Shown: positions 21,958 through 30,592, counted from the stretch's first letter. The stretch: 64,000 nucleotides of DNA from a bacterium (GCA_021796435.1 JAJYXM010000016.1:1305580-1369579), one strand, 5' to 3'. Numbers and translations: made by a program. The notes: generated by a model not told the origin, from the sequence alone.

Positions 21958-23526
21958 TCAGGGATCCTGCAGGGCAGCGATTTCGGCGGCGAGGCGTTCA
22001 GCCTCTTCGGCCTTATCCTGCGCCGCCTTCTGCAGACGTTCCTGCTCTGCGCGGATTGCCTCGAGCTGCGCAGCAAGACGCTTGCGTTCGTTAGCGCGAT
22101 CTCGCCGTGCCTGTTCGGCTTCGGCCATTCGGATGGAGATCGGCAGTATCTCGAGCATGCGACGCCACTCCTCGAGCTTACGTTCGAGCTCCGCATCATC
22201 CATGGCTTCGATGCGGCGGCGGCGTTGCTCGTCTTCGGAAGTGGCACTTGCGACTGGCGCTGCTCCGAGCGCAGGAGGAGTCTTGTCCGGCGGCGGAGTT
22301 ATGACGACACGACGCTCCGATGGAGGCGCACCCTCGTCATCCCAAGAAGCTGGCCCTGGGCTGGGCATGGTAGCGGAGGCCGCGAATCCAGCTTCCGCTG
22401 ATTCGTCTTGCGACGCGGTGTCGCCCTCTGCAGCTGACGTGGGACCGGTTTCGCCCTGCGCACCCTTCAGCTCGAAAGCGAAGCGTTCGAATCCCGCAAG
22501 ACAGACGTATGTCTCGGTTCCGCCATCATCCACCGGCTGACGATAGATGATGCCCCAGTAGCTGTACTTGTGGTCGAGCGTGTTCGGACCGCCGACGAAC
22601 TTCGTGTACGCCGCGTTGACCTTGTCTGACGGAACCAGATCCGTGACGGCATCAGCGAAGATCTTGGCCAGTGGAGCGCCCGGTTCGAAGCGGAAGCCAA
22701 GCTCCAGCTTGTGGACGATATCCATATCGAGTCGCGTGATGATCTTGGCCGGACGCTCCGGGATCTCGACGACATGGATCGTCGTAGGATCGCGCGTCAG
22801 CAAGTAGAGGTCGTTATCCTCTTCATCTTCTTCGTCGTCCGGGTGGTGCTCCTCCAACAGACCTCGTTCCACGAATGACCGGAATACGCGGTCATACTCC
22901 TCGGCTGAGCAACCAAGCTCCTGGGATGCCCATTCGCGGTGCAGGGCCTCCGGCTCGTTCGGCGCACGGAGACTGAACGTCCCTTCGTCGTCAGTCACCA
23001 TGGTGCAGATGGAGATCCACACGTCGTGCTCGATCGGTGTGAGGAATATCGCGTGGGTCTTCTGCTGTACAGGCTCTGCCGGGCTCGCAGGCGCGACACT
23101 CGCTTGCGTCGAGGGCGCGGCGCTGATCGTCGCTTCTTCCTCGTGCTGCGCCGCGTCATTCTCGTTACTGAGTTCCCGGATGCGTGCTTCCGGATTAGGC
23201 GCCTCATCCGGCTCCTGTCCATTCCTGCAGCACTCGAGCACGACTGCGGCGCGTACCGCGTCGAAGTAGAGACGTCCCTGTTCCGACGATTCGAGCAGGA
23301 CGCCGACGTTCAGCAGGAAACGGCACAAGTCGTCCGACTTGCCCTTGTCGTGGTAGTGAGAGTGGGACTGCTGCGCGAGCGCCCGTACTGCCTGCTTGTT
23401 CTTGATGCCGTTCTTGGCGGAATTCCGCTTCGCGAGTTCGCGCACCACGACATCCAATGCCGGCGGCGGGTTGCTCGAACAGTGATACCGACTGAAACGC
23501 TGTTGCGTCTTCTGGCTTGTCTGCAT
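21958..23526 (-). CDS. Hypothetical 522-residue protein with C-terminal coiled coil
   Basis: ATG at 23526 with GGAGG 7 nt upstream. N-terminal third: helical region with RFLLNVGVLLESSEQGRLYFDAV. Middle: possible winged-helix section around IEHDVWISICTM and GCSAEEYDRVFRSFVERGLLEE, then an acidic DDEEDEED stretch. Then a beta region (YWGIIYRQPVD, TETYVCLAGFERFAF), a long Ala/Pro/Glu/Ser-rich linker, and a final coiled coil of about 100 residues (ELERKLEEWRRML to the end). No family is recognised. Its own promoter and a convergent terminator make it a single transcription unit. Confidence 0.7.
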   Translation of the reverse strand: MQTSQKTQQRFSRYHCSSNPPPALDVVVRELAKRNSAKNGIKNKQAVRALAQQSHSHYHDKGKSDDLCRFLLNVGVLLESSEQGRLYFDAVRAAVVLECCRNGQEPDEAPNPEARIRELSNENDAAQHEEEATISAAPSTQASVAPASPAEPVQQKTHAIFLTPIEHDVWISICTMVTDDEGTFSLRAPNEPEALHREWASQELGCSAEEYDRVFRSFVERGLLEEHHPDDEEDEEDNDLYLLTRDPTTIHVVEIPERPAKIITRLDMDIVHKLELGFRFEPGAPLAKIFADAVTDLVPSDKVNAAYTKFVGGPNTLDHKYSYWGIIYRQPVDDGGTETYVCLAGFERFAFELKGAQGETGPTSAAEGDTASQDESAEAGFAASATMPSPGPASWDDEGAPPSERRVVITPPPDKTPPALGAAPVASATSEDEQRRRRIEAMDDAELERKLEEWRRMLEILPISIRMAEAEQARRDRANERKRLAAQLEAIRAEQERLQKAAQDKAEEAERLAAEIAALQDP

Positions 23527-23557
23527 GGGGTACCTCCGGTTGAAAGAGCAGCATATT

Positions 23558-23586
23558 TGCTTACCAAAAATATGGGTTTAAGTCAA
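23558..23586 (-). promoter_or_regulatory. Promoter of the 522-residue gene
   Basis: TTGACT, 17 bp, TAAGCA with TGG before the -10. The small palindrome AGCA-tatt-TGCT (23550-23561) overlaps the -10 and expected start. Confidence 0.5.
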
Positions 23587-23664
23587 GATTATGTAGAGAG
23601 GCGCGTCTTGCATGAAAAAGCCAACCGATAAAATCCTAAATAAGATTGATGTGCACTGACCAAA

Positions 23665-23691
23665 AACCCCGGCGTTCTCCACGCCGGGGTT
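23665..23691. terminator. Hairpin terminator downstream of femX
   Basis: Stem AACCCCGGCG/CGCCGGGGTT with loop TTCTCCA; TTTTTGG follows on the minus strand. Confidence 0.8.
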
Positions 23692-23706
23692 AAACTTTTT
23701 AACAAG

Positions 23707-23727
23707 ATCCCGGATCAGGTCCGGGAT
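23707..23727. repeat. Short palindromic repeat (ATCCCGGA type)
   Basis: ATCCCGGA/TCCGGGAT around tcagg, followed by GAC. Related ATCCCGG/CCGGGAT palindromes lie at 55853-55892 and, partly, at 60613-60645. Confidence 0.6.
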
Positions 23728-23740
23728 GACGATACTGAAA

Positions 23741-24769
23741 TCATCCCCTCAAAATCTCTTTGATGTAGACGAGACGATAAAGGAAATAATTCAGCGGCAG
23801 ATCCCAGGTACCGATATAGTTCACGCGGCGACCGCCAAAACCTAATTTGAAGCGTGTGACTCCCTCCCAAGATTCACGGTAATAATACATGGCTTTGGAC
23901 TGCGGGTTGATACCCCAAAAATCGTAGTACCTGAATCCTCGACGTTGCGCATCCATAATCGCGTCCCAGTGCATAAGGTAGGGGGCCATCAGGTTGCGCG
24001 AAGCGGATGAAGACGCACCGTGGAGATAAGTCACGGTATCACCGAACAGCGTCTCCATGTCAGCAACCAGTATCTTCCCCTCATGTTCGGCCAAGCGGAT
24101 CTGCGCCAAACCGTTGGAGTGCATGACCTGATAGGTCCGCTTGAGATGTTCACGGTCGTATTGGATGAATCCGTCACGCGTAGCCGTCTCCATCGCCAAG
24201 TCCAGGAACGCTTCGACGTCGGCCGGCTTGTCGGCCAGACGTGTCGTCACTCCTTTGCGGCCGGCGAGGCGGATGTTGTAGCGCGTCTTCTCATGCATGC
24301 CATCCAAAATCTCTTCCTGCGTCCGTGACAAATCCAAAACCAAAGTCGAAGGCGGATCACCATGAGCGGCCCGACGGAAAGCGGTCGTCAGCATGCCCTG
24401 CGATCTTTCAAGCTCCACACTGGGTTCGAAACGCCAAAACAACGATCGATCGTGCAGCTCTTTTTGTGCATCGAGCTGACGGCAGAATTCCCAAAAAACT
24501 TCCGTCTTCTTTTCAGATGAGAGCGAAGAGGCAAAAACAGGTCCGCGTTCCGCGCGCCAAAAACCAGTATTGAATCTCTTGGGGCGATAACTCAGCTGCG
24601 CAGCCGCCAGCCACTCCCCCGTCTCATCCTGCAAAGCGAAGCGCTTGATCGGTGCGCCGCCTTCGCCACGGAATTCTCCCCAAGCCCAGGACTGGGTGAA
24701 TTGCGACAAGACTTGGGCACGCTGCCAAGCATCCCATCGTTCGCGATCATGTATCTCGACGAGGTTCAT
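23741..24769 (-). CDS. FemAB/FemX-like peptidoglycan bridge aminoacyltransferase
   Basis: A 342-residue protein with the FemAB pattern: FTQSWAWGEFRGEGGAPIKRFAL, GFWRAERGPVF, MHEKTRYNIRLAGRKGVTTR, then YLHGASSSASRNLMAPYLMHWDAI and YDFWGINP, KLGFGGRRVNYIGTWDL. The fold is a tandem GNAT-like structure that uses aminoacyl-tRNA to add residues to lipid II peptide stems at the membrane. Its ATG overlaps the ruvA stop (ATGA), so the two are translationally coupled. It ends at a strong terminator. Confidence 0.88.
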   Translation of the reverse strand: MNLVEIHDRERWDAWQRAQVLSQFTQSWAWGEFRGEGGAPIKRFALQDETGEWLAAAQLSYRPKRFNTGFWRAERGPVFASSLSSEKKTEVFWEFCRQLDAQKELHDRSLFWRFEPSVELERSQGMLTTAFRRAAHGDPPSTLVLDLSRTQEEILDGMHEKTRYNIRLAGRKGVTTRLADKPADVEAFLDLAMETATRDGFIQYDREHLKRTYQVMHSNGLAQIRLAEHEGKILVADMETLFGDTVTYLHGASSSASRNLMAPYLMHWDAIMDAQRRGFRYYDFWGINPQSKAMYYYRESWEGVTRFKLGFGGRRVNYIGTWDLPLNYFLYRLVYIKEILRG

Positions 24770-25323
24770 TTGCTTAAATACTTCAACGCGATCTTGATGC
24801 GCTCCGGGATGGAAGAGACTTCTTGAGGAATGGATTTCAGAACATCACGCGCCTGCTGCAAGGTGTAACCGAGCGAAACGAGCGCATCCGCTACTTCGGA
24901 GTCTCCGGGCAGAGCGGCTTCGTCCTCTACAAGCTGGCCTTTGAGTTCGAGTATGATCTTTTGCGCGGTCTTCTTCCCGACGCCGGGGACCGAGGTCAAA
25001 AGTGAAAGGTCGCCACGCATGACAGCGGACTTCACTTGGTCGATAGGGCCGACTGACATGAGCGTCAGGGCAACCTTTGGTCCGACGCCGGAGATATTGA
25101 GCAACTTCTCGAAGAACTCCTGCTCGCTCCATGAACCAAAACCATAAAGATCGCGCAGATCTTCACGGACGTGATCATGGATGTAGAACAGACGATCTTC
25201 TCCGGCTTTGCTCTTGGAGAGGACGGGCGAAGATGCCTTTATCTGATAGCCGATACCATTGATCTCCAAAACCAAAAAAAATGCGTGTACTTCCAGTATT
25301 TTACCGCGCAATGTGGCTATCAT
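24766..25323 (-). CDS. ruvA: Holliday junction branch migration protein RuvA
   Basis: A 185-residue protein from the ATG at 25323 (MIATLRGKIL); upstream in-frame codons are not RuvA-like. Domain I is the OB fold (VLEINGIGYQI, FYIHDHVREDLRDLYGF). Domain II carries two helix-hairpin-helix motifs (LLNISGVGPKVAL and LTSVPGVGKKTAQKIILELK). Domain III is the C-terminal RuvB-contact helix bundle (VADALVSLGYTLQQAR). It binds four-way junctions with RuvB, which is not in the window. It shares a transcript with the FemX-like gene by a 4-base overlap. Confidence 0.96.
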   Translation of the reverse strand: MIATLRGKILEVHAFFLVLEINGIGYQIKASSPVLSKSKAGEDRLFYIHDHVREDLRDLYGFGSWSEQEFFEKLLNISGVGPKVALTLMSVGPIDQVKSAVMRGDLSLLTSVPGVGKKTAQKIILELKGQLVEDEAALPGDSEVADALVSLGYTLQQARDVLKSIPQEVSSIPERIKIALKYLSK

Positions 25324-25386
25324 AAGTGGCTTCAGTTTAGCCTGAAAGCCGACTTGAAGCAATCAGCTTGCGCCTAAAAAGATGAA

Positions 25387-25409
25387 CCCCGGCGGAGTTA
25401 CCGTCGGGG
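25387..25409 (-). terminator. Terminator of the 25462-26056 pair
   Basis: Stem CCCCGGCGG with CCGTCGGGG (one wobble), followed on the minus strand by TTCATCTTTTTAGG. Confidence 0.7.
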
Positions 25410-25461
25410 CGTCATGTGGAGCGAAGAGTGCTCAAGGTGTGGGCAAAGGGCATGTCAGAGG

Positions 25462-25677
25462 TCAGGCACATCTTGCGAGGAGCTCGATGCCGCCTTCCGA
25501 GGCCAGTTCGGGATAGCCGCGATTACGCAGCAGATTGAACAGGATGGGCTTGGTCGTCTCATCGACCGATTTGGCCAGGCGTACGAGCTGCGAGACGTTG
25601 TTCGCTGACTCAGTAGCCTTGAGGCGCTCAAGCACTTCGGCTAGCGAGGGACCGACTTGCGGATGGGTGCTACTCAT
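25462..25677 (-). CDS. Hypothetical 71-residue protein
   Basis: ATG at 25677 with AGGAGG and a 7-nt spacer. Mostly helical: SLAEVLERLKATESANNVSQL and VRLAKSVDETTKPILFNLLRN, ending GIELLARCA. No family is recognised. It starts 1 nt after the stop codon of the 125-residue gene, so the two are an operon under one promoter, closed by a T-rich terminator. The precise ribosome-binding site overlaps the end of the upstream gene, suggesting coupled translation. Partner-type function (e.g. a small regulator of the upstream product) is only a guess from context. Confidence 0.65.
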   Translation of the reverse strand: MSSTHPQVGPSLAEVLERLKATESANNVSQLVRLAKSVDETTKPILFNLLRNRGYPELASEGGIELLARCA

Positions 25678-25678
25678 G

Positions 25679-26056
25679 TCAATCCTCCTCGGGGATCCTG
25701 CAAGATCGACGCACGATCTCGAAGTAATCGGCATCAAGATATGCGGAACCTAACTCGCACATCTTTAAGAGTATCGAGTCCTCCCCCGCGAAGTCAAAAC
25801 ATGTCACTGCAACGTCTGGCGAAACGCCGCTCCCGCAGGCGGCATGGAAGAGGCGGCAACGCTCCGCCGTGGCTCTGCCGTATCTCTGGCGCAAGCGCTT
25901 GATGAACGCCACGTGCTCGTCCATCCAAGTCAGATCCTCGAGTTCCGTAAGGGCGTCGAACACCATGAAGCAGAACCTGATGGTCCTGCGTTGCTGGAGG
26001 CTGTAATGCTGATCCGGATTATCCAAAGAACACGCTCCCCTCTTGATTTCCTGCAT
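25679..26056 (-). CDS. Hypothetical 125-residue protein
   Basis: Start at the ATG at 26056; the longer frame beginning with TTG at 26122 is excluded because that codon lies in the -35 box. The protein is helical and cysteine-containing (RRTIRFCFMVFDAL, ERCRLFHAACGSG, VAVTCFDFAG, LLKMCELGSAYLDADYFEIV). No family is recognised. The promoter is close to consensus but no clear Shine-Dalgarno sequence is seen. It forms a two-gene operon with the 71-residue gene. Confidence 0.65.
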   Translation of the reverse strand: MQEIKRGACSLDNPDQHYSLQQRRTIRFCFMVFDALTELEDLTWMDEHVAFIKRLRQRYGRATAERCRLFHAACGSGVSPDVAVTCFDFAGEDSILLKMCELGSAYLDADYFEIVRRSCRIPEED

Positions 26057-26093
26057 TACTACAGGAAGGCCAACTGTTTGCTGGAACCGAAAA

Positions 26094-26122
26094 GATATAC
26101 TACTTTCCGCGCTTCTTGTCAA
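26094..26122 (-). promoter_or_regulatory. Promoter of the 25679-26056 gene pair
   Basis: TTGACA, exactly 17 bp, TATATC on the minus strand; the -35 begins 6 nt after the terminator stem of the preceding gene. Confidence 0.75.
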
Positions 26123-26127
26123 TGCTA

Positions 26128-26156
26128 AACCCCCGACAGCGAGACCATCGGGGGTT
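26128..26156 (-). terminator. Terminator of the kinase operon
   Basis: Perfect 9-bp stem AACCCCCGA/TCGGGGGTT, then TTTAGCATTGACA, where TTGACA is already the next gene's -35. Confidence 0.7.
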
Positions 26157-26177
26157 CAGAGGTGGGCTGTCCGGACG

Positions 26178-26576
26178 TCAGGCGTCGGACAGGAAAGAAG
26201 AGAATTCGGCGAGTCGAGACGTGTAGCCCGCGAACGCTTCGCGTAGCTGCTCTGCCGCCAGCGGCATGACGAGCAGCGAGTCCTTGTCGCGCGTGCGGCA
26301 ATGGCTCTCGAGGGTGGCCGCGGCGAAGGCGACAGTGTCCAAGGTCTCCTTGAGGAGAGACAGCTGGGACACGAACACATCCGTGCCGTTCGGTACCGTA
26401 CAGACCGGATCGCGCCGAGCACTCAATGCTTCGAGGACCGTTTCCCTGGCCAGTTCGATGCGGCGCACCATGGCCGTTACCGACTCCAGGTCCGCGAGGT
26501 TGCACTTCACGTTGCCGTTCATGTCCTGCAGGACCTGGAGGATCGCTTGAGCTTGCAGCCTGGTTTTCTCGTCCAT
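26178..26576 (-). CDS. Hypothetical 132-residue helical protein, kinase operon
   Basis: The ATG at 26576 lies 1 nt after the kinase stop, with GAGGGGAAG as ribosome-binding site. All-helical, beginning with a Gln-rich helix (LQAQAILQVLQDMNGNVK), then MVRRIELARETVLEALSARR and ATLESHCRTRDKD. It could be a four-helix-bundle protein. No family is recognised. Co-transcription with a membrane Ser/Thr kinase suggests it may be a substrate or regulator of the kinase, which is an inference from position only. Confidence 0.65.
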   Translation of the reverse strand: MDEKTRLQAQAILQVLQDMNGNVKCNLADLESVTAMVRRIELARETVLEALSARRDPVCTVPNGTDVFVSQLSLLKETLDTVAFAAATLESHCRTRDKDSLLVMPLAAEQLREAFAGYTSRLAEFSSFLSDA

Positions 26577-26577
26577 G

Positions 26578-28290
26578 TCACTTCCCCTCTTGCATGAAGT
26601 TTCGGGCTTGCGCCGACAATGGCTCGACGCCGTCGAACGACTCGTACATACCGAGATACTGCCGCGCCTCCTCGTAATTCCGGCTCCGCAAGGCGCATTC
26701 TCCCAGCACCTTCATGGCCGGAGGGAAAGACGGATGAACCGCCAACACTCCGTTCATGAAGCGTTTGGCCTGGATGCAGTTGCCCTGCGAGTAGGCAGCC
26801 AGGCCTCGCTGGTAGATACCGTAGTCACGCGAACCGGGCTCAGGTCCTGACCCAGGCGCACGCTTGGCTGAAGCCGTAGTCGCGGCCGATGGAACTGCCG
26901 AAGCGACTGGCGCTACAGACGAAGCGGTTGCGGCTACAGAAGCTTCAAGCTCGGGTCGCGAGTCAATGAAGCGCCCATGCAGGTCGAAGAGCCAGGCCAG
27001 CAGCACGATGGCCCCGAACGTCAGGATGACGGCAGGTACCAAGGCGACTTTGGATCTGGACAACCCGCTGCGACCAGCAACCTCCGAAGTCGCAGGAGGC
27101 TGCGGTGGCGGATTCGAAAGCAGTTCGCGCGTAGGCGCAAGTGAATCAGCAACACGCCAGGAGGCCTTGCGGCTGTTCGACGAGGTGGCGGGCAGCTTAT
27201 GGGTGCGTTCCCATTCATCCGCCTTGCGCAGCAAAGCGCGCAACTCGTCCGGCTTACCAGGTCGTGCCCAAGGATCCTTGGTCAGACACCTGTCGATGAA
27301 CTCGACGAGCGCCGGATTGGGATTGTGGACGAAGTCATTCACGCTCCTGTGAGGGATCTTGCTGTCCACCACCTTGGCCAAGACGAGCCGGGCCATGAGC
27401 TGTTCCGCCAGGGCTTCGGACCTTACTCCGGCAGTCGGCTTGCGCAGCTCATTGGCATCCGCGTCGAAGGGCAGGAAGCCAGTCATGAGCTCGAAAGTCG
27501 AGGCGCCGAGCGACCAGAAATCTGACCACGGGCCGACATGCCAGACCTCTCGCGTCTCGGGATGGATCTTGCACTCCATCGCCGCTTCAGGCGACATGTA
27601 GAACGGAGTGCCGACGACCACACCTTGGCTCGTGAGGTTTGGACCGAGCTGCGGGTTAAGGCTCTTGGAGATGCCCAAATCCGTCAGCTTGATCACTTCT
27701 CGCCCGTCCTCCTGCTTGGTCACCAGGATGTTCTCGGGTTTGATGTCGCGATGGACGATCGTCATGACGTGCAGCGCTTCGAGCGCATCGAGAACCTGCT
27801 CGAGCTTGGGGATGAGCTCTGACGCCGGGACGAGCGAACGCTCGATCTTGCCGTCTTCAGATCTCCCCTGGCCGTCCAGGAAACGCTCCCAGTACTCGGT
27901 CTTGATCGAATCCAAGCTGCGCGCGTTCTCGACCAGCTCCATGACGATGAAGGGCTGGGTGTCCTGGTCGACGCCCATATTCCAGATGTGCGTGATGTTG
28001 GGGTGGTCCACGGCCTTGAGGAGGTTGGCCTCACGGATGAACCGATCCAACGCATCAGCTGAGTTCTCCAGCACGGCTTCGTGCGGGAACTTGAGCACAA
28101 CGAGGCGCGGTTTGTCGCCATAGTCCCTGACATACCAGTCGGGAGGAGTGAGGTCTTGAGCCAGGTAAACCGTGGCCATACCACCCTGCCCCAAGACCGA
28201 ACGCAGCTCGTAGCGCAAGGTGCGCGCCCGACCGCTCTTGTCAGGCAAACGGCTTTCGATCACGTACGGCAGACTGTCACGGTTAGCCAT
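26578..28290 (-). CDS. Membrane Ser/Thr protein kinase (Hanks type)
   Basis: A 570-residue protein. Kinase domain: Gly loop GQGGMATVYLA (34-44), Lys67, HRDIKPENIL (180-189) and DLG in place of DFG at 204-206. The activation segment ends GTPFYMSPEA and is followed by WSDFWSLGA. A transmembrane helix spans about 414-436. An Ala/Ser/Pro linker then leads to a C-terminal TPR-like segment (YQRGLAAYSQGNCIQAKRFM, HPSFPPAMKVLGECALRSR). No PASTA repeats. The inside/outside topology suggests sensing through the C-terminal region. It heads a two-gene operon with a strong promoter and a palindrome at the transcription start. Confidence 0.92.
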   Translation of the reverse strand: MANRDSLPYVIESRLPDKSGRARTLRYELRSVLGQGGMATVYLAQDLTPPDWYVRDYGDKPRLVVLKFPHEAVLENSADALDRFIREANLLKAVDHPNITHIWNMGVDQDTQPFIVMELVENARSLDSIKTEYWERFLDGQGRSEDGKIERSLVPASELIPKLEQVLDALEALHVMTIVHRDIKPENILVTKQEDGREVIKLTDLGISKSLNPQLGPNLTSQGVVVGTPFYMSPEAAMECKIHPETREVWHVGPWSDFWSLGASTFELMTGFLPFDADANELRKPTAGVRSEALAEQLMARLVLAKVVDSKIPHRSVNDFVHNPNPALVEFIDRCLTKDPWARPGKPDELRALLRKADEWERTHKLPATSSNSRKASWRVADSLAPTRELLSNPPPQPPATSEVAGRSGLSRSKVALVPAVILTFGAIVLLAWLFDLHGRFIDSRPELEASVAATASSVAPVASAVPSAATTASAKRAPGSGPEPGSRDYGIYQRGLAAYSQGNCIQAKRFMNGVLAVHPSFPPAMKVLGECALRSRNYEEARQYLGMYESFDGVEPLSAQARNFMQEGK

Positions 28291-28310
28291 TTTATGAACC
28301 TTTCGAAGGA

Positions 28311-28334
28311 CATCCGGAAACCATTTCCGGAATG
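28311..28334. promoter_or_regulatory. Palindrome at the kinase transcription start
   Basis: CATCCGGAAA with TTTCCGGAATG around cca (one mismatch), covering the expected start at about 28332. It may be an operator or a 5' hairpin in the mRNA. Confidence 0.55.
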
Positions 28335-28338
28335 TAGG

Positions 28339-28367
28339 AACATACCGTATTTAAAGGATTTTGTCAA
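28339..28367 (-). promoter_or_regulatory. Promoter of the kinase operon
   Basis: TTGACA, exactly 17 bp, TATGTT on the minus strand. The same hexamers and spacing recur at 49238-49266. Confidence 0.8.
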
Positions 28368-28369
28368 TG

Positions 28370-28645
28370 CTATGGGTTAATTCGTCATTCCCGCCTGAAC
28401 CTCTTTTGTCATGCCACGGCTCCCGTCCGCAACGCCTTGCTTGCATGGCGGGCGCGGTGACCGGGGGATCTGGTTTTATGTGCAGGCGCTCCGTCCTGCA
28501 CCCGGCCAGCTCTTTTACAGATCCTTCCTTTGCAGGGATAGTTGCTCGCCCAACTATCCCTGCACCCCAAGGGCGCCCCTTATCTGCGCTTCTCGCGCGA
28601 CTGATGCTCGATAAGGGTCCCCGGGGGCAAAAAGCCGTAAAAGCG
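28370..28645. other. Non-coding block with consecutive long hairpins
   Basis: A gene-free stretch holding GTGCAGG/CCTGCAC (28480-28501), a perfect 14-bp stem TGCAGGGATAGTTG with its complement and 6-nt loop (28531-28564), and CCCTTATC/GATAAGGG (28577-28617). It may be a palindromic repeat cluster or a structured RNA; no promoter was identified for it. Confidence 0.5.
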
Positions 28646-28684
28646 AAACCCGGCTCAGCCAAGGAAGGCGAGCCGGGTCTTTTT
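28646..28684. terminator. Hairpin terminator after the HExxH gene
   Basis: Stem AAACCCGGCT/AGCCGGGTCT with a T-run on the plus strand; near duplicate of 21906-21940, including AACCCGGCT and AGCCGGGTCT. Confidence 0.65.
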
Positions 28685-28710
28685 ATTGGATAACGTGTGG
28701 GAGAGAAGGT

Positions 28711-30570
28711 TCAGCAGTCCTCCTCTGCGTCGCGCAGGGAGCCACGGAACGTGATGCTGGTGACGTCAATGGCCTTCAGAGCGCTACGGAAGAGCGCTGC
28801 GTAGTAGTTGCGTACCGCTTCACCCTGCTGGATGACCGGGCCAAACGCTGCATCAAGGAAACGCAGCGCTTGCCTGGTATGGACAAGGCTTCCGTCCTGG
28901 CACTTGAGCTCGGCGTGGATCCGGAGTATCAGGCTCTGCTGGCTCGAATCCAGGACCTCGTCCTGCAGGTGGCGGACAAGCCGGCGTGCCATGCATGACA
29001 GGGAGACCCGCATGATGTGCAGTCGAGCCATCTCGGAAACTACGAGAGGCTTCCTCGGCGCTTGGTTCATATAGAACGTGGCGCCGAGCCGGAAAGCCAG
29101 TGCGTCGATCACGACTTCCCGCGCTTGAGTCTGCTGCTCCTTGGACAAATCAGGGGGAGCTTCGACCGCCTGCAGGCAAGCAACGATGACGGATGGAGTG
29201 ACCAGGTGCGAGAGTTCGTGCCAGGCGATGAAGTTAGCGGTCTCGAAGGCGTCGAACATCTCGTCCTCACTATCACCTTCCTCCAGTTCGAGCCAGGTGC
29301 GGTCGCCCTTAAGCATATGCAAGCACTCGGCGACGCGCAGCTCTTGCCGGATCGTCTGCCCGATACCCTCACCTTCGGCGGAATGGATGGAGCCATATTC
29401 ACCCGTAACCTCGCCGCTCAATACGGCTTCCCAGTCGATCTCCAGGTCGAACAGACCGTTGAAGACCCTGACGATCTGCCGGACACGCTGCCCGATGAGC
29501 TCCCGGCACCTTTCGAGACGAACCTCCTGTTCCTGTGCACGTCGTTCCTGCAGAGCAATCGCGGAGCCGATCTTGTCGACCAGCTTAGCGTGAGGAAACT
29601 CACCGGATGCCCGCAGCACAGCTACGCTGCAGCTGGAGGCGAGGCGAGACACCCTTTCCAGCATCTCCAACTTGTCGCAGAGGGACTGCCTGCTCTGCTC
29701 CGTCGCCAGCTTCTCGACGTCTTGCCGCATGACTTCACGGAGAGATTCAAGCATGTTCATGACGTGCGCTTCGCGTTCCTCATGCTCACGTTGCTCACGC
29801 TCTGCCTGCTCCCGTGCTTGCTCGAGACGCCGCGCAGCCTCTTGCCGCTTACTCAGGCGAGCAGCGACCCTGGCTTCGAGGGCTTGCTGCGTCCAGCGCT
29901 CGACGTGCTTACGGAAAAGCATCTCCAGACGCTGACGAATCAGCGGGGACGGATCGCCGTTACTCTTGGTCTTGAGCCAAGCACCCCAATCTCCGTCCGC
30001 CGCCTTGCGCATCTCGCGCAGCCGAGGCCTCGGGACCTGGCTATGGTCAGCCGCCTCCATGAAGGCATCGACAGCCTTCGTGGCATAGTCAACGAGACGA
30101 GCCGTAGGCCACGCATGCAAGCGACGCATCTCCCTATGGGCCAACTTCCAAGGGTTGTTGGGTTTGCCTGCGACATACTCGATCCAAGTCTTCGTCCAAG
30201 CATTCCAGACTTCCTGCATGGCCTGCTCAGAGGCGAAAGCGAATGCAGGATCCACCAGCACGAGCCCGAGTCGGTCGATCAGGTTGTACGGAGTGCCCGT
30301 GTCGATCGCGCACGCACGCAGGAATGCACTGGACTTCGCATCCTTCTTCCATCTACCGACCTGGATCAGCATCAGGAACCACTGATCCAGCCCCGTCTGA
30401 CGATGGACGTCCCAAAGGACGAACATCTCATCGCGGAAATCTTCGGGACACAGTGTCGCGGTCCCTGGGTGAGCTGCCTCAAACTCACGGCAGACTCGCT
30501 CGAACTCGACGAACTTCCCGGCGGTTTCCGGTTCTTCGGCCATAAAGGCCGAAAGCGCTTTTTCGTCCAT
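28711..30570 (-). CDS. Coiled-coil protein with HExxH metallopeptidase-like motif
   Basis: A 619-residue soluble protein. N-terminal 1-215: helical with many Trp residues (WDVHRQTGLDQWFLML, WNAWTKTWIEY). About 220-385: long Arg/Glu/Gln-rich coiled coil (RLSKRQEAARRLEQAREQAE). C-terminal region: a zinc-peptidase-like helix WHELSHLV (His451, Glu452, His455), followed about 40 residues later by VVIDALAFRLGA, which could supply a third ligand. No signal peptide, so a cytosolic protease-like function is possible. Family unrecognised; loss of activity cannot be excluded. GAGGGGTGG precedes the ATG. Confidence 0.7.
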   Translation of the reverse strand: MDEKALSAFMAEEPETAGKFVEFERVCREFEAAHPGTATLCPEDFRDEMFVLWDVHRQTGLDQWFLMLIQVGRWKKDAKSSAFLRACAIDTGTPYNLIDRLGLVLVDPAFAFASEQAMQEVWNAWTKTWIEYVAGKPNNPWKLAHREMRRLHAWPTARLVDYATKAVDAFMEAADHSQVPRPRLREMRKAADGDWGAWLKTKSNGDPSPLIRQRLEMLFRKHVERWTQQALEARVAARLSKRQEAARRLEQAREQAEREQREHEEREAHVMNMLESLREVMRQDVEKLATEQSRQSLCDKLEMLERVSRLASSCSVAVLRASGEFPHAKLVDKIGSAIALQERRAQEQEVRLERCRELIGQRVRQIVRVFNGLFDLEIDWEAVLSGEVTGEYGSIHSAEGEGIGQTIRQELRVAECLHMLKGDRTWLELEEGDSEDEMFDAFETANFIAWHELSHLVTPSVIVACLQAVEAPPDLSKEQQTQAREVVIDALAFRLGATFYMNQAPRKPLVVSEMARLHIMRVSLSCMARRLVRHLQDEVLDSSQQSLILRIHAELKCQDGSLVHTRQALRFLDAAFGPVIQQGEAVRNYYAALFRSALKAIDVTSITFRGSLRDAEEDC

Positions 30571-30592
30571 CTATCCACCCCTCAAATGAGCG

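Noticed and set aside
22082-22540. Ser/Ala-rich open frames on the plus strand opposite the 522-residue gene
   Set aside because: They are complementary shadows of the GC-rich minus-strand gene and have no start signals.
26057-26122. TTG start at 26122 for the 125-residue gene
   Set aside because: The codon lies within the -35 box TTGACA of a near-consensus promoter; the ATG at 26056 lies downstream of the expected transcript start.
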